Position numbers and translations under genes: made by a program. Source: Gaiellasilicea sp963731615 (GTDB lineage Bacteria > Actinomycetota > Thermoleophilia > Gaiellales > Gaiellaceae). From it: 64,000 nucleotides of DNA. The stretch is taken from positions 124,001 through 188,000 of the forward strand of contig CAVSWD010000005.1 of assembly GCA_963731615.1 (NCBI GenBank). The letters are read 5' to 3'. Positions 51,919 through 60,172 of this stretch are shown here, one piece after another. Position 1 is the first letter of the stretch, and each line of letters begins with the position of its first letter. The notes under the pieces are model-generated. The model worked only from the letters and a program-made list of their open reading frames with translations. It had not been told where the DNA came from and made no database searches.

Positions 51919-52602
51919 CTAGCGAGCGTCGCTTGGGGTTCCTGCCCGCCGTTTGAGCAATTTCCACGCCACGTAGGCGGCACCTGCCACGACCGCGGCG
52001 ATGATCGCGTAGTCGACGTAGCGGAAGGCGTGATGGAAGTCCTCCCACCGCGAGCCCAGCGCCCAGCCGACGCCCGCGAGCGCGAAGCACCAGATCGCCG
52101 AGCCGACCAGCGTCAGGACGTTGTAGCGCGGGAACGGCGTCCGGAAGACCCCGGCTGGGATCGAGACGAACGACCGGACGACAGGGGTCACCCGGCCGAA
52201 GAAGACGGCCCGGTCCTCCCAGCGCTCGAACCACCGCTCGGCGCGTGCGAGCTTCACCTCGTTCAGGTGCAGCCAGCGGCCGTGGCGCTCGAGGAACGGA
52301 CGCCCGCCCCGCGCGCCGATCCACCAGCCGCCTGCAGAGCCGAGCGAGTAGCCGATCGTCCCGGCGAGCGCGATCGCGAGGTACGCCGGCAGCCCGGATT
52401 CGAACTCCCAGCCGAACAGAACCACGCTCTGGCCGGCGAACGCCCCGGCCGCGACCGCGCCGCCGTACACCATCACGGCCTCGCTGGCAGCGGGCAGCAC
52501 GGCGTCGACGAGCATCAGGACAAAGACCGCGTAGAGGCCGTAGTCGCCGACCACGGTCGTGAGGAGATCCGTGATCTCGGACAGGATCGAGGCGACCGGC
52601 AC
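51919..52602 (-). CDS. DedA family membrane protein
   Basis: 227 residues with the SNARE-associated/DedA pattern: LYAVFVLMLVDAVLPAASEA, GWWIGARGGRPFLERHGRWL, RAERWFERWEDRAVFFGRVT and PVVRSFVSIPAGVFRTPFPR. DedA proteins are undecaprenyl-phosphate or phospholipid flippases that recycle the lipid carrier. Lying between polysaccharide genes fits a role in carrier recycling. TAGGGT ends about 10 bases before the GTG start (52602). Confidence 0.9.
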   Translation of the reverse strand: MPVASILSEITDLLTTVVGDYGLYAVFVLMLVDAVLPAASEAVMVYGGAVAAGAFAGQSVVLFGWEFESGLPAYLAIALAGTIGYSLGSAGGWWIGARGGRPFLERHGRWLHLNEVKLARAERWFERWEDRAVFFGRVTPVVRSFVSIPAGVFRTPFPRYNVLTLVGSAIWCFALAGVGWALGSRWEDFHHAFRYVDYAIIAAVVAGAAYVAWKLLKRRAGTPSDAR

Positions 52603-52614
52603 CGGCCGGGAACC

Positions 52615-54387
52615 CTAACCTTTGGGCTTCTTGACCGGGACCGGAGCTGCGCGGATAACCCGGAACGCCGCGGTCGGGAGCTCCACCGTCCCGAGCTCGT
52701 TCGTCGCTCGGAACCGGATCACATAGCTGCCGCCGTAGGCAAGCGACCTGCCGCCTCGCGTCTTGCCCTGCCACGTCGCCACGAACCGGCCTGCGCCGGC
52801 CCGTCGCAGCGCGATCGCCGCGACCTGGACACCGGAAGCGGTCTCGACGGTTGCCAGCACGCGCGCGGCGCGCGTCAGCGTCACGCCGGCCTGGATCGCC
52901 TGCTTGCCGCGCACGCGAACGACGAGGTTGCGCCTCGAGAGCTTCGCGAACCCGAGCGTGTTGTTGACGGTGAACGTCTGCGAGGTCGTCGAGGCGCGGC
53001 CGAGGTCGTCGGTCGCGGCGACCTCGAGCCGCCAGCGACCCTCGGCGGGCGCGGCAGGCTCGGCGAGCGGATCAAGCGGTGCGGGCGGGAAGGCGACCGG
53101 GTAGGCCCCCGGTGCCTGACCGAGACTCTCCGTGTACGCGGTCGCACCGCCCGGAGCAACGAGGGTGGCGGTCACGGTCGAGGGACGGACGACCCTGTAG
53201 GAGAGCGCGCGCTGCTGCTCGGCGACACCGTCCCCGTTCGGTGAGATCACCGGTTCGACGGACGGCGCGTAGACGCCGTAATACATGAGCTGAAGCGCCG
53301 TCGAGGCCGGCCGCTCGCCGGCCGGGTCCGAAGGGCGGTTCAGCAGGCCGCCGTCGAACGCGAGCGTCGTCGAGCCACCACCGTCGAACGCCGAGCCGGT
53401 GACCGCGCCCAGCCGCACGAGCGTCTGGGCGAGCTCGAAGTTCGTCATCCCGACGCTGTAGCCCGGACGGCGGCCGTCGGTGACGAGCATCAGAATCCGC
53501 CCGTCGGCGAGCTGTCCGACGCCCGTGCGCGGATTGCGCGGAGCGAGCTGGCTGGACGTGAATGCCTCCTGAGCGCGAAAAACCGGCCCCCCGTTCCGCA
53601 CGAGGACGGGGCCGCCGCCGACTGCGTCGGCGATCCCGGTCCACTCGGGCCGGAAGATGATCCGCATCGCCACGGTCGTCCCGACGTCGACTTCTTCCTC
53701 GAGCCGTTGCGCGGCGGTGCCGCGGGCGACGAGCACGGCGCCGCCGGATGGGATGGGCGTGCCGCCGCCGCCACGCAGCTCTGCCACCGGCCCGATCAGA
53801 TCGGTGTTCGCCGCCGTCGGCGGGAACGGAAAGATGACCGCCTCGATCGCGCCTGCAACAGCCGGAGTGGCCGAGCCGTAGCTCGGCGTGAAGAGCGAGA
53901 AGCCATTGGCGCCGGGAACCTGGTTGAGGTCGTTCAGGGCGCGCCGCTGGCCGAGCCCCTTCCAGGTGCCGAAGAACTCGACACGCCGAACGTCGAGCGC
54001 GCCCTCGGGCGCGATGCCGACGCTCGAGCGGTCACCGTACGGCGGGCTCTCGACGATCCCGTCGCGCATGAGCACGCCGCTCGGCCGGCCCGAGGCGGCA
54101 AAGAAGTCGGCGTTGACCCCGACCATCGTCGCCGTGGTCGCAAGCCGTTTCTGCATCGAGGTGACACGTTCGGTGCCCTGGATCGACTCGTTCGAGAGAA
54201 CCGGGCGGAGCGCGTAGAGGCCGGTCGGGCGCGGGCCGCGAACGACGTGGTAGGTGACGGGACCGTGCGGCGTGAACTGAACGCCGCGCTCGTAGGTGAC
54301 GCCGGGCATGAGCGTCGTCGTCTGCGCTCCGGCGGGAGCGGCGACGACCAGGGCAAGCAGCCCCCCGATGAGCAGTCTGCGCAGCAC
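52615..54387 (-). CDS. Secreted phosphodiester glycosidase (NAGPA/DUF2233) with Ig-like C-terminus
   Basis: 590 residues with a signal peptide (LRRLLIGGLLALVVAAPAGA). The NAGPA-type domain spans about residues 60-345: TATMVGVNADFFAASGRPSG, GGPVLVRNGGPVFRAQEAFT, RNPRTGVGQLADGRILMLVT, SVGMTNFELAQTLVRLGAVT and GSAFDGGGSTTLAFDGGLLN, the conserved DGGGS(T/S) site. The C-terminal ~230 residues have FlgD-like beta folds (ISPNGDGVAEQQRALSYRV). It is exported and likely hydrolyses sugar-1-phosphodiester linkages in exopolysaccharide. Start GTG 54387 with TAGCCT 11 bases before. Confidence 0.87.
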   Translation of the reverse strand: MLRRLLIGGLLALVVAAPAGAQTTTLMPGVTYERGVQFTPHGPVTYHVVRGPRPTGLYALRPVLSNESIQGTERVTSMQKRLATTATMVGVNADFFAASGRPSGVLMRDGIVESPPYGDRSSVGIAPEGALDVRRVEFFGTWKGLGQRRALNDLNQVPGANGFSLFTPSYGSATPAVAGAIEAVIFPFPPTAANTDLIGPVAELRGGGGTPIPSGGAVLVARGTAAQRLEEEVDVGTTVAMRIIFRPEWTGIADAVGGGPVLVRNGGPVFRAQEAFTSSQLAPRNPRTGVGQLADGRILMLVTDGRRPGYSVGMTNFELAQTLVRLGAVTGSAFDGGGSTTLAFDGGLLNRPSDPAGERPASTALQLMYYGVYAPSVEPVISPNGDGVAEQQRALSYRVVRPSTVTATLVAPGGATAYTESLGQAPGAYPVAFPPAPLDPLAEPAAPAEGRWRLEVAATDDLGRASTTSQTFTVNNTLGFAKLSRRNLVVRVRGKQAIQAGVTLTRAARVLATVETASGVQVAAIALRRAGAGRFVATWQGKTRGGRSLAYGGSYVIRFRATNELGTVELPTAAFRVIRAAPVPVKKPKG

Positions 54388-54474
54388 GACCCCGACGGAG
54401 GCTAGCCGAAGCGTCGGCGGCGCTTTGCAGGGATTTACGGAATCCGTACAGAGGTTGGGCGCCGATCCAGCGGG

Positions 54475-55122
54475 TCAGCGGGCACGACGCGCGATCTCAT
54501 CCGGCCGCACGACGATGGTCTTGCCGCGCCTGAGTTCGACGGTCCCCCGCCGTTGCTCGTCTCTCAGGACCTTGTTGACCGTGGCGCGCGACGTGCCCGC
54601 GAGCTCCGCAAACTGCTCCTGCGTGAGCGCGATCTCGCCGTCGCCCTTTGCGTATGTCTCGGCGAGCTCGGCGAGTCGCCGCAAGACGCGCCGCTCGACC
54701 GGAATGTAGAGAGCTTCAAGCAGCAGCTCGTTCAGGCGCCGCACCTCCGCCGCCAGGAAGCCGATCAGGATCTGATCGACCTGGGGGTGCTCCTTGCGCA
54801 GCCGGTGGAACTCGGCCTGATAGACGGCGAAGGTCTCCGCGTCCTCGAGCGCGGCGACAGTCGCGGAGCGGCGCGCGCTCTCGTCGACGAGGGCCATCTC
54901 GCCGAATGCGTCCCCCGGGCCGCGAACAGCGATCGTCGCCGTCTCGCCCAGCGGCGTCATGATCCGCACGGCGAAACGGCCTTTCTGCACCAGATGGAGC
55001 GAGTCAGCAGGATCGTCACGGTGGAACACGACCTCCCCGCGACGAAACGTGCGCCGACGAGCGATCGAGAGCAGTTGCCGGACGTCTGCCTCCGGCACCC
55101 CCGCGACGAGCCGCCACTGCAT
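54475..55122 (-). CDS. Crp/Fnr family transcriptional regulator
   Basis: 215 residues from the ATG at 55122 (221 from 55140). The N-terminal cNMP-binding fold reads FRRGEVVFHRDDPADSLHLV, GETATIAVRGPGDAFGEMAL, ARRSATVAALEDAETFAVYQ. The C-terminal HTH has ALTQEQFAELAGTSRATVNK and VLRDEQRRGTVELRRGKTIV. There are no Cys residues for an Fe-S cluster, so it is a CRP-like sensor. The inner ATG starts at the conserved LVAGVPEADVRQLL; the outer one lies in an inverted repeat (55132-55149). It is divergent from the small secreted gene at 55249. Confidence 0.9.
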   Translation of the reverse strand: MQWRLVAGVPEADVRQLLSIARRRTFRRGEVVFHRDDPADSLHLVQKGRFAVRIMTPLGETATIAVRGPGDAFGEMALVDESARRSATVAALEDAETFAVYQAEFHRLRKEHPQVDQILIGFLAAEVRRLNELLLEALYIPVERRVLRRLAELAETYAKGDGEIALTQEQFAELAGTSRATVNKVLRDEQRRGTVELRRGKTIVVRPDEIARRAR

Positions 55123-55131
55123 TCCCCGATT

Positions 55132-55149
55132 GTGTCGCATCGGTGACAC
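55132..55149. promoter_or_regulatory. Inverted repeat, candidate Crp/Fnr autoregulatory site
   Basis: GTGTCGCATCGGTGACAC (arms GTGTC/GACAC with an 8-base core) lies just upstream of the preferred Crp start (55122). The geometry resembles CRP-type sites (TGTGA-N6-TCACA). It lies 44-61 bases upstream of the TAGCCT box of the divergent gene. Confidence 0.45.
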
Positions 55150-55248
55150 TTCTTCTGTCGGCCGCACGAACGACAACCGCGCGCGTGGTTTCTAGCCTGC
55201 GATCAGACGGTTCGCACAGGGCGACCGCAGAGATCGAAGGAGAGAACG

Positions 55249-55536
55249 ATGACCCGTTCCAAGCAGATCCTGGCTCTTCTCGCCAGCCTCGCCGCGCTCG
55301 TCGTATTGGCTCCCGCCGCCTCGGCTGCGAGCGAAGACGGTCGGTCTCGCGTTGCGCGCGCCAACAAGCCCAGGCAGGCGATGGTCGTCGCGCCGGTCCG
55401 CAAGCAGCCGCTGGTCTTCTCGGCGGCCCGCAAGCAGGCGCTGGTCGTCTCGGCTGCCCGCAGCCAGGCGCTGATCGTCTCGCCGGCCCGGCCGAAGGGA
55501 ACGTGTCCCATCTGCGGTGGCTCGCGCCTCCGCTAG
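55249..55536 (+). CDS. Small secreted protein with 10-residue tandem repeats and CxxC tail
   Basis: 95 residues preceded by AAGGAGAG. A signal peptide (QILALLASLAALVVLAPAAS, cleavage near ASAAS) is followed by a basic mature part with three degenerate decapeptide repeats: RKQPLVFSAA, RKQALVVSAA, RSQALIVSPA. It ends with CPICGGSRLR, a zinc-finger-like CxxC. The DNA shows the same 30-base periodicity (55399-55495). TAGCCT (55193-55198) gives a leader of about 45 bases. I recognise no family. Mature peptide of about 65 residues; metal binding or surface association is possible. Confidence 0.7.
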   Translation: MTRSKQILALLASLAALVVLAPAASAASEDGRSRVARANKPRQAMVVAPVRKQPLVFSAARKQALVVSAARSQALIVSPARPKGTCPICGGSRLR

Positions 55537-55563
55537 ACCAAGCCGACTCGATGGTTCCCACGT

Positions 55564-55591
55564 GCAAGAGGCCGCCAGGGGCGCCTCTTGC
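55564..55591. terminator. Hairpin between convergent genes
   Basis: GCAAGAGGC (55564-55572), loop of 10 bases, GCCTCTTGC (55583-55591): a perfect 9-base stem between the small secreted gene (stop 55536) and mqnC (stop 55596). Position suggests a shared bidirectional terminator. No T-run. Confidence 0.6.
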
Positions 55592-55595
55592 GTCG

Positions 55596-56699
55596 CTAGT
55601 TCCAGACCTTGACGTCGCGGTAGAGCGTGTCGCGCTGCACCGGCACCTTCCCGATCGCCTTGATCAGGTGCACGAGCTCCTCCGACGAGGTGCGATGCGT
55701 CGTCCCGGCAGCCGAGACGACGTTCTCCTCGATCATCACCGAGCCCATGTCGTCGGCCCCGAAGCCGAGCGCGACCTGGCCGATCTTCAGCCCCTGCGTC
55801 ACCCACGAGCTCTGGATGTGGTCGACGTTGTCGAGATAGATCCGCGAGACCGCCTGGGTGAGCAGGTAGTCGAACGAGGTCGGCATCTGCTCGTCCGTGA
55901 CCTTGTCCGAGAGCCGGTTGCCGTCGCGCTGGAACGTCCAGGAGATGAAGGCGCGGAAGCCGCGGGTCTCGTCCTGCAGCTCGCGGATCCGGCGCATGTG
56001 CTCGACCCGCTCCGGGACCGTCTCGACGTGGCCGTACATCATCGTCGCCGTCGTCGACATCCCGAGCATGTGCGCGTGCCGCATCACGTCGAGCCACTCC
56101 GACGACTTCGTCTTCTTCGGCGCGATGATGTCGCGGACGCGGTCGACGAGCACCTCGCCGCCGCCGCCCGGGATCGAGTCGAGCCCGGAGTCGCGCAGCC
56201 GCTGCAGCGTCTCCCAGACCGTCAGCTTCGAGCGCCGCGCGATGTGCTGGATCTCGGGCGGCGACAGCGCGTGCAGATGGATCTTGTAGCGCTGCTTGAT
56301 CGAGCTGAAGAGATCCTCGTAGTAGTCGATTCCGAGGTCGGGGTGGTGGCCGCCCTGCATCAGCACGCCTGTGCCCCCGATTGCGAGCGTCTCCTCGATC
56401 TTCTTGAAGATGACCGGCTTCGGCAGCAGGTAGCCCTCGTTGCGGTCACCGGGACTGCGGTAGAAGGCGCAGAAGTCGCAGTCGGTGACGCAGATGTTCG
56501 TGTAGTTCAGGTTCCGGTCGACGATGAACGTGATCCGGTCGGGGTCGGTCCTGCGGCCGCGGAGCTCGTCTGCAACCCGCCCGATCGGGACGAGCTCGCG
56601 CGAGCGCAGCAGCGTCACGGCGTCGTCGTCCCCGATCCGCTCGCCGTCGAGTGCCTGCTCGAGGATCTCCGCGACCGTTCGCGTCTCGACGGCCGTCAT
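55596..56699 (-). CDS. mqnC: Cyclic dehypoxanthinyl futalosine synthase (MqnC)
   Basis: 367 residues from the ATG at 56699. A radical SAM enzyme that cyclises dehypoxanthinylfutalosine in the futalosine menaquinone pathway. The cluster ligands are C70, C74, C77 (NICVTDCDFCAFY), followed by GTGVLMQGGHHPDLGIDYYE, HLHALSPPEIQHIARRSKLT, SIPGGGGEVLVDRVRDIIAP and TATMMYGHVETVPERVEHMR, all typical of MqnC. The start overlaps the MqnA stop (ATGA). Last gene of the mqnE-mqnA-mqnC group. No MqnB gene is seen nearby. Confidence 0.95.
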   Translation of the reverse strand: MTAVETRTVAEILEQALDGERIGDDDAVTLLRSRELVPIGRVADELRGRRTDPDRITFIVDRNLNYTNICVTDCDFCAFYRSPGDRNEGYLLPKPVIFKKIEETLAIGGTGVLMQGGHHPDLGIDYYEDLFSSIKQRYKIHLHALSPPEIQHIARRSKLTVWETLQRLRDSGLDSIPGGGGEVLVDRVRDIIAPKKTKSSEWLDVMRHAHMLGMSTTATMMYGHVETVPERVEHMRRIRELQDETRGFRAFISWTFQRDGNRLSDKVTDEQMPTSFDYLLTQAVSRIYLDNVDHIQSSWVTQGLKIGQVALGFGADDMGSVMIEENVVSAAGTTHRTSSEELVHLIKAIGKVPVQRDTLYRDVKVWN

Positions 56700-57460
56700 G
56701 CCTCGACCTGGGCGCGGGTCACGAACCGGAGCTCGGGAACGTGCTCGAGCTCGCCGACGTCGCGTGCCATCTCGAGGAATGTGTAGAGACCGGCGCGCTC
56801 CCGCGGCCCGAACGAGTAGCGCAGCTTCTCGAAGTAGCGGGCGAGGTAGCCGGCCGGGTAGCCGTAGCGGGCGCTGGCCTCGTGCGCGAGCACGTCCGGC
56901 TCCGAGCGCGCGAGCCGCACCGAGGCGACGAGGGAATGCTCGAGCTCGGCGACACCGTCGGCGACCGGCTCGGGCGCGGCCCAGACGGCGAACACCATCG
57001 GCAGCCCGGTCCGCTCGAGCCACAGCCGGCCGAGGTCATAGTGCGGGGTCGGGTCCTCGAAGGCGCTGCGGAGAGCCGCGTCGCCGATCAGGAGCTTGGC
57101 ATCGGCCTCTGCCTCGAGCGGACGGTGCTCCGCGTCCGGCAGCAGCACCCTCGCGAGCACGACCGACGTGGCGCTCTCGGGCGTGATCGCAATCGAGCGA
57201 ATCTGCGGGAACGGTACGCGCGAGACGAGCTGGATCGAGTCGACCGCGCCCTCGGACGAGACGCACACGCGCGGCAGGATCCGCAGCGCCTGCGCGTGCC
57301 GCGCATACTCGATCGACGAGATCGGAGCCAGGTCGAGCTGCCCGTCGAGCAGCATCCTGTTCAGCTCCGTCGGGACGCCCTGCACCTCCTCCACCTCGGC
57401 ATTCAGCCGATGGAAGACGGGCGCCATGTTCACGTACGAGATTCGGCCTAGACGGACCAT
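56696..57460 (-). CDS. mqnA: Chorismate dehydratase (MqnA)
   Basis: 254 residues. It converts chorismate to 3-enolpyruvyl-benzoate, the first committed futalosine step. It begins RLGRISYVNMAPVFHRLNAE, with VPTELNRMLLDGQLDLAPIS, SIEYARHAQALRILPRVCVS and SIAITPESATSVVLARVLLP, then LLIGDAALRSAFEDPTPHYD and LGRLWLERTGLPMVFAVWAA, the standard MqnA/MqnD periplasmic-binding-like fold. It overlaps mqnE by 13 bases and mqnC by 4, indicating one operon. Confidence 0.95.
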   Translation of the reverse strand: MVRLGRISYVNMAPVFHRLNAEVEEVQGVPTELNRMLLDGQLDLAPISSIEYARHAQALRILPRVCVSSEGAVDSIQLVSRVPFPQIRSIAITPESATSVVLARVLLPDAEHRPLEAEADAKLLIGDAALRSAFEDPTPHYDLGRLWLERTGLPMVFAVWAAPEPVADGVAELEHSLVASVRLARSEPDVLAHEASARYGYPAGYLARYFEKLRYSFGPRERAGLYTFLEMARDVGELEHVPELRFVTRAQVEA

Positions 57461-58560
57461 CGTCGGAGCTCCTGATAGAGCGTGTCGCGCTGCACCGGGA
57501 TCCGGCCCGCGTCGGTGACGAAGCGAACGAGCTCGTCGACCTTCTGCTCGGTCTCGGTGACCGCGCCGGCCGCGTGGAAGATCTGCTCGCGCATGACCGT
57601 GCCCTGGACGTCGTTGGCACCGAAGTGGAGCGCCACCGCGGCAAGCGGCATGCCCATCATGATCCAGTAGGCCTTGATGTTCGCGACGTTGTCCAGCAAG
57701 AGCCGCGAGACGGCGAGCATCTTCAGGTCGTCGACGCCGGTCGTGTGACGCCAGCCGCGCCGCTCGAAGACGGTGTTCTCGGGATGGAAGGCGAGCGGGA
57801 TGAAGGCGAGGAAGCCGCCGGTCTCATCCTGTTGCGCGCGGAGCCGCAGCAGGTGGTCGACCCGCTCTGCGTACGTCTCGACATGGCCGTACAGCATCGT
57901 GCAGTGCGTCGGGATCCCCAGCCGGTGCGCCGCGTCGTGGGTGCGGAACCAGTAGTCGGGATGCTCCTTGCCGGGGGCGATCAGCTTCCGCACGCGGTCG
58001 GCGAACACCTCGGCGCCGCCGCCGGGCAGGGAGCCGAGGCCCGCGTCCTTCAGCTCTCGCAGCACCTCCTCGTGGCTGAGACCCGAGAGGGTCGTCATGT
58101 GGTGGATCTCGGAGGCCGTGTAGAGCTTCAGGTGGACGTCGGGGAGCGCCTGCTTCAGCGAGCGCACCGCGTCGACGTAGAACTCGAAGTCGACGTGCGG
58201 GTTCTCGCCGTTGACCATGTGGATCTCGGTGAAACCGGTCAGGCGGTGCTGCTCGACGGCGTCCGCGACCATCTCCGAGGTCGAGATCGTGTACGCCTGC
58301 TCCTGCTTGCTCGTGGCCGCGAAGGCGCAGAACTTGCATTTGACGCGGCAGACGTTCGTCTGGTTCAGATAGAGGTTCTGGACGAAATAGACCTCGTCGG
58401 TGCCGCCGCGCAGGCGCCGCGCGCGGTCGGCGAGCTCGCCGAGGCCGAGCACGTCGTCCGTCTCGAGCAGCGTCAGGCCGTCCTCGAAATCGAGCCGCTC
58501 GCCGGACTCGACCTTCTCCCAGATCGGCTCGAGCGTTGAGGTGCGAGCGAGTGTTGCCAT
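57448..58560 (-). CDS. mqnE: Aminofutalosine synthase (MqnE)
   Basis: 370 residues. A radical SAM enzyme that joins 3-enolpyruvyl-benzoate to adenosine from SAM. Cluster ligands are C71, C75, C78 (NVCRVKCKFCAFAATSKQEQ), followed by FTEIHMVNGENPHVDFEFYV, LGSLPGGGAEVFADRVRKLI, PGKEHPDYWFRTHDAAHRLG and IPTHCTMLYGHVETYAERVD. Clearly distinct from MqnC by the SKQEQ extension. Start ATG 58560, just 9 bases after the polyprenyl synthase stop. Aminofutalosine would need a nucleosidase/deaminase step supplied elsewhere. Confidence 0.95.
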   Translation of the reverse strand: MATLARTSTLEPIWEKVESGERLDFEDGLTLLETDDVLGLGELADRARRLRGGTDEVYFVQNLYLNQTNVCRVKCKFCAFAATSKQEQAYTISTSEMVADAVEQHRLTGFTEIHMVNGENPHVDFEFYVDAVRSLKQALPDVHLKLYTASEIHHMTTLSGLSHEEVLRELKDAGLGSLPGGGAEVFADRVRKLIAPGKEHPDYWFRTHDAAHRLGIPTHCTMLYGHVETYAERVDHLLRLRAQQDETGGFLAFIPLAFHPENTVFERRGWRHTTGVDDLKMLAVSRLLLDNVANIKAYWIMMGMPLAAVALHFGANDVQGTVMREQIFHAAGAVTETEQKVDELVRFVTDAGRIPVQRDTLYQELRRWSV

Positions 58561-58568
58561 CAGATGAT

Positions 58569-59477
58569 CTAGCGCTTTCGATTGACGACGGCGTCCGCGA
58601 GCGACTCGAGCTCTTCCCGGTGCAGCCCACCGTTCAGGCTCTCGCGCGCCTCTCTAGCGTAGTCGAGCGCCACCTCGCGGGAACGTTCGAGCGCCCCGGT
58701 GGCGGCGACACGGAGGAGGACGCCCTCGACGGGGCCGCCCGCGAGCGCGGCGCGGACGACCTCGTCGTCGCGCGCGGCTAGGAGAAGCGGCAGCGTCGGC
58801 GTCCCGTCGCGCAGGTCGGTGCCCGCCACCTTGCCGGTCTCGATCGTGGCGCCGGCGCAGTCGAGGATGTCGTCCGCGATCTGGAAGGCGATCCCCAGGT
58901 TGAGCCCGAACGCGCTAAGCGCACCGCCCGAGCCGAGCGAGCATGCGGCCTCGAAGAGCTTGCCGGTCTTCAGCGCGCAGCGCTCCAGGTAGGCGTCGAC
59001 GGGCGTGTCGGGATCCTGGCGCTGGCGGCGCTGCATCGCCTCGCCCCGGGCGAGCGACAGGCACGCGTCGGCCAGAACGGCGACCGCTCGCACGTCGCCG
59101 TCGGCGGCGAGCTCGGCAAAGGCGCGGGCGAAGAGGTAGTCGCCGGTCGCGCGCGCGGCCTCGGAGCCGTGCGCGGCCCAGGCGGCCGCCTTGCCGCGGC
59201 GGACGGTGGCGCCGTCGATCAGGTCGTCGTGGACGAGCGTCGCCATGTGCACGAGCTCGACCGCAACACCGGCCGCGACCGGCTGGGATGCACCGGGGGG
59301 CGCGCAGAGGAAGGCCAGCAGCGGGCGCAACCGCTTGCCGCCGGCCGCCAGTGCGTCGACACCCACGTCGGCGACGCGGCCCTCGTAGGCCAGCACGGCG
59401 GCCGCAAGGCGTCCCTCCACCTGCTCCAGGTACTCGTCCAGCCCCGGCAGACGGCGCACGTCCTCGAGCGTCGTCAC
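58569..59477 (-). CDS. Trans-polyprenyl diphosphate synthase (menaquinone tail)
   Basis: 302 residues from the GTG at 59477, which overlaps the MenG stop (GTGA). It has GGKRLRPLLAF (residues 46-56), first Asp-rich motif LVHDDLIDGATVRRG (D84, D85, D88) and second FQIADDILDCAG (D202, D203, D206), the family pattern for heptaprenyl/octaprenyl diphosphate synthases. It elongates farnesyl or geranylgeranyl diphosphate to the quinone tail. Chain length cannot be read reliably. Cotranscribed with ubiX, menG and mqn genes. Confidence 0.93.
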   Translation of the reverse strand: MTTLEDVRRLPGLDEYLEQVEGRLAAAVLAYEGRVADVGVDALAAGGKRLRPLLAFLCAPPGASQPVAAGVAVELVHMATLVHDDLIDGATVRRGKAAAWAAHGSEAARATGDYLFARAFAELAADGDVRAVAVLADACLSLARGEAMQRRQRQDPDTPVDAYLERCALKTGKLFEAACSLGSGGALSAFGLNLGIAFQIADDILDCAGATIETGKVAGTDLRDGTPTLPLLLAARDDEVVRAALAGGPVEGVLLRVAATGALERSREVALDYAREARESLNGGLHREELESLADAVVNRKR

Positions 59478-60172
59478 GGTTCGATCTCTCCCTGGGCCGC
59501 TCCGGTGTGGAGCGCGACGATGCCGCCGCCGAGGTGCCGGTAGCCGACGTCGCCGAAGCCCTGCGCGCGCATCAGCTCGGCCAGCTCGCCGGGGCCGGGA
59601 AAGCGGCGGACGCTCGCGGGGAGGTACGTGTAAGCCTTGCCACCAGGAAGGATCTTGCCCGCCAGCGGGATCAGGACGTCGAACCAGAGCTTGTAGAAGA
59701 CCTTGAGCGGCCCCTTGGGACGGGTGATCTCGAGGATGCCGACGCGCCCACCCGGCCGCAGCACCCGGCGCAGCTCGGCCAGTCCCTGCTCGAGGTCGGC
59801 GACGTTGCGGACACCGAAGCCGACCGTCGCAGCGTCGAACGAGCCGTCCTCGAACGGCAGCTCGAGCAGGTCGCCCTGGATCCACTCGACCGAGCCGTCC
59901 TTGCGCCTGGCCCGCTCGAGCATGCGCCCGGAGAAGTCGAGCCCGACCACGGTGGCGCCGGCCTGCCGCGCAGCGATCGCCAGATCACCGGTGCCGCAGC
60001 ACGCATCTAGCACGCGGTCGCCCGGTGAGACGGTCTCGCGAACCGTGAGGCGCCTCCAGCGCTGGTCGAGCCCGGCAGTCATGACCCGGTTCATCACGTC
60101 GTAGACCGGCGCGATCCGGTCGAACATGGTGCGCACGCCCTCGGCGGGCAGGGTTCCGGATTCGTGGCTCAC
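59474..60172 (-). CDS. menG: Demethylmenaquinone methyltransferase (MenG/UbiE)
   Basis: 232 residues. VRTMFDRIAPVYDVMNRVMT is the UbiE/MenG start, followed by motif I RVLDACCGTGDLAIAARQAG (CCGTGD), VVGLDFSGRMLERAR, EWIQGDLLELPFEDGSFDAA and TVGFGVRNVADLEQGLAELR. It methylates demethylmenaquinone in the last step. The GTG start overlaps the UbiX stop and its stop overlaps the prenyl synthase start, so the operon is very compact. Confidence 0.95.
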   Translation of the reverse strand: MSHESGTLPAEGVRTMFDRIAPVYDVMNRVMTAGLDQRWRRLTVRETVSPGDRVLDACCGTGDLAIAARQAGATVVGLDFSGRMLERARRKDGSVEWIQGDLLELPFEDGSFDAATVGFGVRNVADLEQGLAELRRVLRPGGRVGILEITRPKGPLKVFYKLWFDVLIPLAGKILPGGKAYTYLPASVRRFPGPGELAELMRAQGFGDVGYRHLGGGIVALHTGAAQGEIEP

